DNA of 64,000 nt, from NCBI GenBank assembly GCA_025201375.1, contig JAIWZP010000064.1:1-64000 (forward strand), given 5' to 3'. The translations under genes and the position numbers were made by a program. Shown piece after piece: positions 56,295-64,000 of this stretch (its first letter is position 1; every line of letters starts with the position of its first letter). A model generated the notes under the pieces. It ran no database searches. It saw only the letters and a list, made by a program, of their open reading frames with translations, and was not told where the DNA came from. The DNA is from Gongronella butleri (taxonomy: Eukaryota; Mucoromycota; Mucoromycetes; Mucorales; Cunninghamellaceae).

Positions 56295-57109
56295 GCTAAA
56301 TATCAAACAAAAAGAAACAGAAAGAAAGGAGAAAAAGAAGAAAAAAATAGCACACGCCAACGATTAAAAAGAAAAAGGCGACAAAGGACTAGGATGGAAA
56401 GAAGCAAAGAGAGAGAAAAAAGCTTGCAGCGAGGAAGCAAGCTCCAAAGAAAACAAATCCAGCGTGTCGGGCTTTCAAAATCTCGAGAAGCACGCTCAAT
56501 TGCAGAAAAAAGGCACATAATGGCAGCAAAGCGCTGGTGGAATACATCGAGACTGATTACAAATGAACAAGCTCCCATTTTCCTACCAACAGGACAACAA
56601 TTTGGCAGCCGTACGTTGAAAATCAGTGGAAAACAAAGAAAATGCAGTAAAATGCCTTAATTTGCGATTTACTGGACAACCAACGCATTGATCGCCTCTT
56701 TCATAGGTCCCACACGCCAGTGCACAGTGTTTAATGGACGGTGTGCAAACGACGGCTTAATGGCATCGCTTGCTAGCGATTAGACGCAATTATGCCAGTA
56801 AATTCAAAAATCGCGTATGACGCGGTCAGTGCATTCACTGCCGAGCCCTGGAAATACGTCCAAACGCGAAATTCACAGCAAGAACCCTGACTAGATTTCG
56901 ATTTGCAGCGGCCGCGACTCACTGTGGGCTCGCTATACGCGAATCAAAAAACGAGCCATTTCGAGGCGGGGAGAGGAATTCGAAAATATGGGTTCGCCAA
57001 ATGCCACCAAACTTGCACACAAGAAGCCTTGCATCGTGAAACAGGCAGAAATGCCAAAAAGCAGTGCGATTTAATTGTTGGATGGCGAGCAATGGCTGAT
57101 TTTCGTTGA
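56295..57109. other. Intergenic, no gene seen
   Basis: Purine-rich RPB9 upstream region, then AT-rich sequence. Short frames near 56900-57140 on both strands overlap each other and have no recognisable product. Confidence 0.35.
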
Positions 57110-57720
57110 AACTTTGCGCGCAAATGGCGACGCTGAAACGCATGATGGAGCCACGCCCACGTGTCTACCGGCAAGAGACGGCCAAGGTGCACAAACTTGA
57201 TTGGGAACAGACGCGTGTAACTCGACGACTGACGCGGTTAACGACGCGTCGAACCCGTAGGCGTAAACTTGCGAGCGCGTTTAATCTGCAGAAACTCATC
57301 TTTTTTCACTGATCTCCAACAATCATGTACGCGCCAAGACACGCTCTTTCTGATGATATAACTTTCAAGGTGCTGTGGTCAGTCCTCGTTGATTTTACCT
57401 TTGGATGAAAATTTACGGCTGTTCGCGTTTTACGCGACAACCAGTCACTGGACCCCGGTTTTTTATGTCATTTCTGTCAGTAAAGCGTCGTGCTTCAGCA
57501 TGTGGTTGAATGGCGTGGCGATCTGACGACCTAAACCTCTTGATTTTCCGGTCCTCGACTGTACCTCCAGGAAAATTGGCGATTTTTGAACATGGCCATT
57601 GCGCGCCAACCAGTGGCCGCAATGCCTCGTGGGTGGGCTCGATTGAACAAGAAGACTTGGTTTTCTTGAATTAACGAGTAAAATTCTGTTGCAAGTGGTC
57701 GATTTATGACACGCGTTCAA
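57110..57720. repeat. Dispersed repeat family R1, copy C (inverted)
   Basis: Reverse complement of copies A and B. CATCTTTTTTCACTGATC at 57297, CACGCTCTTTCTGATGA at 57340, ACTTTCAAGGTGCTGTGGTCAGTCCTCGTTGA, ACGCGACAACCAGTCACTGGACCCC (close to copy A) and GTTGAATGGCGTGGCGATC (close to copy B) fall in order. Old and without intact frames. The upstream limit is vague. Confidence 0.68.
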
Positions 57721-58108
57721 ATGACAACGAAAACCGCCCTATTTGCAATTTTCTCCACAAACGCCTGAGCAACATTCCATTTTTATTGCAAAACACGCGA
57801 CAAACAGCCGCTCTGAGCATTAGTGGTAATGTGATCATTTTGCTTGCCAATGCCGTTGACGAGTAAACAGGGAATTAACTTGCTGAAACATATCATTTCA
57901 CGATTGCAGCCGATCCGGCGCTCTGAGTCCTGTCAAAACTTTGAACACTTTGTTCCTCGTGACCATGAAAGCCGTGATGTAAAACAAAATTTGACATGCT
58001 CAAGTCTTTTGGTTGAGAAATACTGTATTTTCATGAAAAATGATCCGTTTTTTTAATTTTGAGATGCAATGGGTATATAAATGGCGACCAGCAAAATGAG
58101 TGTTGCCT
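57721..58108. other. Intergenic, no gene seen
   Basis: AT-rich spacer between R1 copy C and the methyltransferase 3' end. ORFs are short and unsupported. Confidence 0.35.
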
Positions 58109-59290
58109 TCATGGCAATGACGGTGCCTTTGTGGCATGGACGAGGACGGGTGTGAAAAACTCACCGCGAGCGAGGTAGGCGAACAGGTGGCCGGAAAAGC
58201 GCAAATAGGCCGCGTGCGACCAGTGGCCCATGTGCCATTGGCGGATCATGGCCAATTGGTGGAAGCAGTGATTTGCGATGCCTCCAAACACGAGTTCCGG
58301 GTTCAACGGAGTGATGACGACGTCTTTGAACCCTGCATTCAGCAATTGGGCCTCGTATTCGTCCTTGTCGATCCAATTGGCGACGGGGATGTCCACGATT
58401 CGCGCAAGCACGCGCCACCACCATGCGGCCACTTGGTCCTTGCCAAGTACCAGGTCATACAGTCCGATACGCCCACGTGGCACGAGTTGTTGCGCGGCTT
58501 GCTGCAGGAATTGCTCGCGTGTCTCGAAATGGTAGGCGGCATCCACGCACACGACGCGATCAAACGACGCGTCTGCGCCTTTGCCAAGCGTGGCTGCCAA
58601 GGCCGTGGCCGAGCCTTGCTTCAATTGGACGAGGCGCTGTTGCGGCTCTGGCAACGCATGGAGCCTGTCCATCGACACTTGCCATTGCTGCTGCTCGTTC
58701 GTGATCCCCTATTATGCACAATGGCCATTTTTTTTAAAAAAAAAAAGAGAGACAATAAGGCTCGCGTTCTTTTTTTTGTTTTTTTTGTTTTTTTTTTTTT
58801 TTTGTATTTTTTTTGTGTGTGTTTTTGTTCGCTTTTACCGTGACGCGTGCCTTGTAATGGTCAGCAATGTAGAAGCAGGAATCGCCGCAGCCATAGGCTA
58901 CATCTAATCACCAAAAAACAGGTGAGCGACTCGGTGCACGTGGCCAAGGCAACAAAAAATCCACAAAATTTTACCAAGCACCGCCTGACCAGGCTGGATT
59001 TCCATGGGGTCAATGACCATGCGGACCAAGTGCTCGCATGCATGAGCAAAAGAGGTCGGGGTTGCCGCGGGGTCGAGGGGCCAATAGCCCATATTGCACC
59101 AGAGGCTGCGCGGGGCGTGCAAGTTGAGCCAAAAGTGGCGCAACCCGTACGTGCCCTCGACGGGGGGCGGCCAATTGTAAAGGACCACGGCTATCACTGC
59201 GTGTGCATAGAGAAACACGTCGCGCACCAAGCCCGCGTCCGTGAAGACGTATAAAAGTGGCAGCGTTGCTAAGTGAGCGGCCAGCAGCAT
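58109..59290 (-). CDS. Membrane-anchored SAM-dependent methyltransferase (326 aa)
   Basis: Exons 59290-58975, 58903-58839, 58708-58109; phases agree. Two hydrophobic N-terminal segments (about 2-18 and 24-40) precede a soluble domain. [19 protein letters not shown] leads to SAM motif [12 protein letters not shown] (104-114), then [11 protein letters not shown] (post I), [19 protein letters not shown] (motif II region) and [13 protein letters not shown] (motif III), with a C-terminal cap. The NMGYW plus DAAYHF pattern recalls small-molecule methyltransferases of the tocopherol/sterol/coclaurine type. The substrate is not predictable; a lipid is likely given the anchor. Divergent from UBC13 with 157 bp between starts. 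Confidence 0.85.
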
Positions 59291-59447
59291 GGCGAAAAAA
59301 GAGAACCAAGGAAAAAAAAAGGGGTCGGAAGAGCAAAATTGGCTTTTTTTTTTTACCATTGTTTTGATTTTTTTCCCATTCTCTCCCCCCTTCTTCTTTT
59401 TCCCCTCTTTCACACTCTATTTTATATCTTTTTTTTTCCTCCTCCCC
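59291..59447. promoter_or_regulatory. Short bidirectional promoter, methyltransferase/UBC13
   Basis: Only 157 bp separate the two start codons, and it is filled with T/C-rich tracts on the plus strand. Any core promoter and both 5' UTRs must overlap. TTTTATATC near 59420 is the only TATA-like word. Confidence 0.5.
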
Positions 59448-60240
59448 ATGGCTCTTCCCAAGAGAATTATCAAGGTGAGCGAGCCATTGGATACAAAAGG
59501 ACGCGTAGTGCTCGTTGTGTGGTCCCTTGCCCCCTTTTTCTATATGACTCACGTTCTTTTTCTCAGGAAACCGAGCGACTCCTTGCTGATCCCGCGCCAG
59601 GTATCAATGCGACGCCTCATGATGATAACTTGCGCTACTTTGACGTTGTTATTGCGGGGCCCAGCCAGTCACCCTTTGAAGGTAAGGCGAAGAAATGAGG
59701 CGAAAATGGGCGAAATGAGTGAATTTTGTGTGTTTTGCGCTCCAATGACGCTCAATTTCCACTTTTCTTTTTTGCGTCCTGCAAGGTGGCGTGTTCCGCT
59801 TGGAGTTGTTCTTGCCAGAGGAATATCCCATGGCGGCGCCCAAGGTGCGTTTCTTGACCAAGATTTACCATCCCAACATTGACAAGCTCGGGCGTATCTG
59901 CTTGGACATTCTAAAAGGTAAACCAAAGGAATTGGGGGACCATTGAGTGGTGCAGGGTGGGCCCGCTGACGTCTTGCTTTTTTTTTTGTTCTTTTTAGAT
60001 AAATGGAGCCCCGCTTTGCAGATCCGCACCGTGCTGCTGTCTATTCAGGCGCTGCTATCTGCCCCCAATCCTGATGATCCCTTAGACAACAACATTGCCC
60101 AGCATTGGAAGGACGACTTGCCCGAGGCTATCAACACCGGTAAGCGCATTCAAAATGGGTCTTTTTTTCCCTTTAAAACTCACGTTTTTGCCGCCTCCAA
60201 AATAGCCAAAGTGTGGACGGCTCGCTATGCCAGCGAGTAA
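59448..60240 (+). CDS. UBC13: Ubiquitin-conjugating enzyme UBC13 (149 aa)
   Basis: Five exons: 59448-59474, 59567-59681, 59786-59917, 59999-60139, 60206-60240. Complete UBC fold with [23 protein letters not shown] read in short blocks ([25 protein letters not shown]), HPN at 76-78, catalytic Cys86 in [14 protein letters not shown], and [17 protein letters not shown]. The Met63 in YPMAAP is the residue Ubc13 uses to bind its partner Mms2/Uev1. With it, Ubc13 builds Lys63-linked ubiquitin chains in DNA-damage tolerance and signalling. The length is normal and all catalytic residues are present. Confidence 0.96.
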
Positions 60241-60610
60241 AACAAGGAGCTTTTTGATCTTTGTTCCCATTCCTCTCTTTTTCTTTTTATCCACACCACG
60301 ACACACACCTTGCACCATCTTTTTTACCCCCTCTCCATTCCCTCTTGGTTGCTTTTTTATCGTGGTTTTTTTTTCTTTTCTTTTTTTTTTTTTTGGGCGG
60401 GAGGGAATAAGGCGACGTCGCGTGATTCTTTCGTCATTTATGCAAGCTTCTTTTCTCATTTGTTCCCTGTGACCAACACTCCACCTGTTTTTTTTTTTTT
60501 AAAAAAAAGGGGGGCAGTGGCGGCGCCTGTCATTACTGTATTTTGGATATTGCGCGTAAAATAAAGAAGAACGAGATGTGTTTCCTCCCCCTTTTTTTTT
60601 TATTTTTTAT
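60241..60610. other. Convergent 3' region, no gene
   Basis: T-rich spacer with AATAAAG at about 60560, which could be the UBC13 polyadenylation signal. No exon seen. Confidence 0.4.
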
Positions 60611-61744
60611 TCATAATGTCGCTGCGCCGGCATCTTGATCTATGTGTGTGACTGGCGCATGCAGGATGAGTGGTGGTGGTGGTGGTGCGAATGACTCTTG
60701 CTGATGCTGATGGAGCAAGTCGGTATGTCCTGGTGATGGCTCGATCGGCGAAATCTCGGCCATTTCGCTACCTGATGGCGACGACGCCGACAACATATCG
60801 ACTTGCGACGAGTCCTCGTAGGTCATTGGCTCGTCGGACGACACGGATGCAGACGGATAGCTCGCGAACGACGCGTCCAATGTGACGTCGGGCGATTTGG
60901 TCGTGGTTGTGATGGCCGACAAGGCCATTGGTGGAGCAAGAGGCGATTCGGCGGCGTGTGGTGTCTCTTCTGAAGGTGCCAATGGGTCGATGGGTGTCTG
61001 CGGCGCCAATGGATCCTTTTGTGGTGCCAATGGGTCCGTTTGAGGCGCCAACGGGTCCTTTTGAGGTGCCAACGGATCTATCTTGGGCTGATTGTCGGGC
61101 AATGGATTTTTTCGTGGTCGTCCGCGTCGCGGTGCGTTTGGATTTTTCATGCCATTGGGGCTGCTGGCTGTGGAGGCGGTGTCTTTTGCACGTTTCTTTT
61201 TTTTCTCGATTTTTGGCAATGTTTGTCCTGTGAGCAGGTTCTTGTCATAGTAATAGGGATCGCCGGCATCGCCGCCCTCGTACAGGACAGAAGGCGGGTA
61301 CGGATAATATTGTGATGGGTGTGCGTGGTGGTACAAGGGTGGGCCGCGCGCGTGCTGCTGATAGGTCATGTGCCGTGGCGACGACGAGTCAAAAGGCGTG
61401 CCACTTCGCTGCTGCTGCTGCTGCTGCTGATGCGCTTGCTGTTTTTGCTGTTGTTGCTGTTGTAGTTGTTGCTGCTGATGTGAATGTTGTTCCGAGGCCA
61501 TATAAACTGGCTGGTACAATCGTGGATGTGGCGATGGTGGCGTCGACGACGACATCATCATGATGGTGCGTGCCGCCTCCTTTTCTACCGTCTCATTCTT
61601 ATAGTCAAAGTCGTCATCCATCGTGTTGGGCGTCGGTGGCATCTGTGTTGGCGGCATCATCACCTCTTCCACTTGTTCAAGCGGCTTGCCCGCGAGTCCC
61701 TGCGCCACCTTGAGATTCGCATATTGTAATCGCGTGCGCAACAT
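60611..61744 (-). CDS. Q-rich AT-hook protein with Whi5/Nrm1-like N-terminal motif (377 aa)
   Basis: Intronless frame. It starts MLRTRLQYANLKVAQGL, which resembles the GTB motif (LRxRLxLAxxKV) by which Whi5/Nrm1 proteins bind the SBF/MBF G1/S transcription factors. Then come a poly-Q/H tract (about 92-117), a tyrosine/proline-rich segment, a basic KKKKRAKD stretch, an AT-hook RRGRPRKNP (about 210-218) and five tandem DPLAPQ-type heptads. The C-terminus is acidic, Ser-rich. A nuclear regulator is likely. The Whi5 link is a motif resemblance only; many low-complexity proteins can mimic it. The start ATG 61744 puts the motif at residue 2. Confidence 0.68.
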   Translation of the reverse strand: MLRTRLQYANLKVAQGLAGKPLEQVEEVMMPPTQMPPTPNTMDDDFDYKNETVEKEAARTIMMMSSSTPPSPHPRLYQPVYMASEQHSHQQQQLQQQQQQKQQAHQQQQQQQRSGTPFDSSSPRHMTYQQHARGPPLYHHAHPSQYYPYPPSVLYEGGDAGDPYYYDKNLLTGQTLPKIEKKKKRAKDTASTASSPNGMKNPNAPRRGRPRKNPLPDNQPKIDPLAPQKDPLAPQTDPLAPQKDPLAPQTPIDPLAPSEETPHAAESPLAPPMALSAITTTTKSPDVTLDASFASYPSASVSSDEPMTYEDSSQVDMLSASSPSGSEMAEISPIEPSPGHTDLLHQHQQESFAPPPPPLILHAPVTHIDQDAGAATL

Positions 61745-63343
61745 GGTTGCCAACTAATTTTTTTAATGGCAAGGTCCATGTTAAATTCATGCAAATGCAA
61801 GTCGCCGGTGGCTGTGATGAAGGCGGCGCGGAAATTGCGGACGCGCTTTCATTTCTTTTTTTCTCTCTTTTATTTCTCTTTTTCTCCTTCTTACGTGTGC
61901 TACATCCCATTGCTCAGTTGCCATTGTATCTGGTGGGGGGGATTGAATGGCAATGGTCGGTTCGGGCATGAAAAAAAGCGTGTCTAGGAAAAACAAAAAG
62001 GAATAAAAAGGAAAATGCGAAGAAAAAGGGAAAAAAAGATTTTTTCATGAGCGCCCCCCGCCCTTTTCGTATTGAAAAAGGTCGTCAATGGCCATTGTCT
62101 ATGTTTCAGCATAACGCATCCTCGCGCAAGACACCCTGTGTCGAGTCAACGCGCGCGAACCCCCTTCCACCTAATGGACCGCGCCCAATGGGCATCCGCG
62201 CCACCTGAATCACTACCAATTGCCTTTTTTAGCCCACTGGATGGCCCGGAAAAAACAAGTACCCACTTTGGGGCAGCCATTTGCCCTGCATCTCGCCCTC
62301 CACTGTTTGTTGTGTGAAAAAAAAGCCCCGTGACAAGCGCTGCCGCGCTTTTTCGTCTATTTTATGGTCTTGTCGTCAAGGATGAATGGGTAGCGGTTCT
62401 AGAGATGCGGGAAACGCCATGGAGCGCCAAAAATCAAACGCGTATGAAATTGAAAAGGCCAATTGTGTGACGTCGCACACTGACAAAAACAACACACAGG
62501 TTTGATCCCCCCTCATCTTGCTTTGTTTGGGCCTGTCACTGATCTGCCGCTCACAAAAGAAAAAAAAAAAAGGTGGCCTGGGCTTTCAATGCTCTATCTT
62601 TTTTCAAAAATCGCAAATGAAATCAAGACATGCAAGACCGGTGTCAGAAAAAAAAAAAAAAAAAAGACAAAAACAGTCAAGATCGCCCGTTTTGATCGTC
62701 GCTCCACGGCCCCGCTCCCCTGAGATTTGTTCATCTTTTTTTTTTGCATGTCATTGACAACAAATTCAGCGACCAAGATTGCTTGGCAATGATGATTGGA
62801 TCCCTTGTTTTTATTTTTTTTTTTTCAAAAGCGGTTTAAAAAAGACGTGAGCCAGCAATAACGTCGATCTGCCACGAACGGACGGGCCAAAGATGCAACG
62901 TGATTGGCTGCGGAAACCGTCCATGTGCAACATTCAAATTGTTCATGCCCACGTTCTGCAAGCGAGCGACATGATTTGATTGATTTTCGAATTCCTTCTT
63001 TGACCTGCCACACCAACAAGTTCTTAGCAACCATGAGCCCCCCTCTCCCCCCTCCCCACGATCCCATTAACATAATCTGCCTGTTTGCTATACAAAAAAA
63101 ATCATATAAAAAAAGTTGCTCTTCTTTCTCCTTTTCTTTTCTCTTTTTTGCTCTTGCCACGGCCTCTTTTTTTTTACGTCCCCCTTTTTTCCCCCCCCTC
63201 TCGTTCGCCTCCCAAGCAACGCGTCTTGTCCTTGCACTCTATTTCCAACGCGTCGACTCTTTTTTTTTCCACTCACTTTCAGCCGGTCGTCCTTTTGGTT
63301 TTTTCCCCCGTTTCTCCCCTCGTTTCATGACATATAGACAGAA
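61745..63343. other. Long intergenic region, no gene seen
   Basis: 1.6 kb between divergent start codons, so it holds both promoters. Short frames (for example 62072-62317 and 62904-63368) lack ATG/splice support or consist of F/S-rich translations of pyrimidine tracts. The last 250 bp are strongly T/C-rich, as before other plus-strand genes here. Confidence 0.4.
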
Positions 63344-64000
63344 ATGGATTTGGCCGATTTTCAAGTAGACATGGATATGCTCCGTTCCATGACGAGCAGC
63401 CAGCCGCAGGAGCCAGGGCATCAGGTCCAATCGCAAGGTCAGCTGCTGGAAAACATGGATTATCTTTTCCATCAGCAAGAGGCCATGTCGTCGCCCTTTA
63501 TGCATCAGCCGCCGCCGCATCAATTGCAGCAACAGCAGCAGCACCATCATCAATATATGCCCACATCCCAGCAGCCCAATGCACCCGTTTCCATCACATC
63601 CACGCCCGTCTACCCCGCAGCAGCGCAAAGCGACTATCTTGATCAGGACGTAAGGCGCCAAAAAATGCAAAAAAAAAAAAAAAAAATGCAAAGAGAAGAT
63701 GGGCGGGGGCCACGTGGTACCATGAAAATGGGAACAATGGGACGAGCCTCATTGTTTTTTTTTTCTCTCTCCTTAGGACATGCTGACGCCGTTGATCTCG
63801 CCGGCCATGACGCCGTCATTCACGTACCAGCATGGATCCATGGGCAATGAGATGGATTTCTCGCCTCTGTCGTCGCCTGCCATCCTGCCTCAACGCGATC
63901 AATCGGACCGTGTTGCGCAGCATCATCTTCACCAGCCTCATCCTCATCATTCACATCATCATCATCATCATCATCAGCAAGACCAGCGATTTAGCCAGCT
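63344..64000 (+). CDS. 5' part of a Q/H-rich transcription-factor-like gene (cut by window end)
   Basis: Exon 1 is 63344-63649; exon 2 starts at 63777 and runs off the end. The intron has a GTAAGG donor and TTAG acceptor, phase 0. The protein starts MDLADFQVDMDMLRSM, an acidic-hydrophobic stretch like a transactivation motif. Q/H-rich segments follow, then MLTPLISPAMTPSF and FSPLSSPAILPQ, and a run of His codons. TPLxSPAxTP/FSPLxSPAL repeats occur ahead of the bHLH domain in several fungal regulators, but no DNA-binding domain is visible before the edge, so the class is open. Confidence 0.62.

Noticed and set aside
1..64000. CRISPR array, prophage, restriction or toxin-antitoxin system
   Set aside because: The sequence is eukaryotic with spliceosomal introns. 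The only regular array (17114-18385) has no spacers.

Overview
The window is nuclear DNA of a fungus, most likely an early-diverging one (Mucoromycota-like). Genes are close together on both strands and carry many short spliceosomal introns (about 50-120 bp, GTAAG-type donors, T-rich tracts before the acceptor). There are no operons, ribosome binding sites or CRISPR arrays, and I saw no tRNA or rRNA genes. The lineage call rests on gene content: a methionine synthase reductase-like diflavin protein, a RABL6-type GTPase and a Medusa-type regulator occur together with ordinary fungal genes (KIN1-type kinase, SWA2/auxilin, UBC13, RPB9, NatA subunit). It is an inference, not a database result. All exon models were made by hand from reading frame, splice consensus and phase agreement.

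Layout. 1-1.7 kb: decayed Tc1/mariner transposase. 1.7-4.5 kb: C2H2 zinc-finger gene and two small unrecognised genes. 4.8-8.7 kb: accessory stretch with two diverged copies of a dispersed repeat and a decayed multi-exon gene. 9.2-13.9 kb: membrane-anchored nucleotide pyrophosphatase/phosphodiesterase, then an auxilin-like J-protein. 14-19 kb: repeat island with a dispersed repeat, many ATGATACAGTATCAT-like palindromes, and a 2.8-kb TA-flanked element with about 187-bp terminal inverted repeats around a 1.3-kb satellite of about 19-20 bp units. 19.2-32.7 kb: KIN1-like kinase, PLP-dependent aminotransferase-fold enzyme, DUF1279/FAM210 protein, NatA auxiliary subunit, SNU23/ZMAT2, MTRR-like reductase and an AIG1/FAR-17a protein. 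32.9-33.7 kb: degenerate tandem repeat. 34-42.7 kb: Medusa-like regulator, F-box protein, universal-stress-protein-domain protein and an RNF5-type membrane RING ligase. 43-45.3 kb: second repeat island. 45.8-61.7 kb: RABL6-like GTPase (with a GC-AG intron), a low-complexity protein, kinesin-4-like motor, RPB9, a third inverted copy of the first dispersed repeat, membrane methyltransferase, UBC13, and a Q-rich AT-hook protein. 63.3 kb to the end: 5' part of a Q/H-rich regulator cut by the window edge.

The genes are a mixed housekeeping set rather than one pathway. Shared themes are ubiquitin signalling (UBC13, RING ligase, F-box protein), transcription (RPB9, Medusa-like, C2H2, Q/H-rich regulators), trafficking and cytoskeleton (auxilin, RABL6, kinesin, KIN1) and one-carbon metabolism (MTRR-like). 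Several neighbours are divergent pairs with 150-300 bp between start codons. I found no convincing multi-gene novel system. The most unusual object is the TIR-bounded element carrying a satellite that stays open in all six reading frames.
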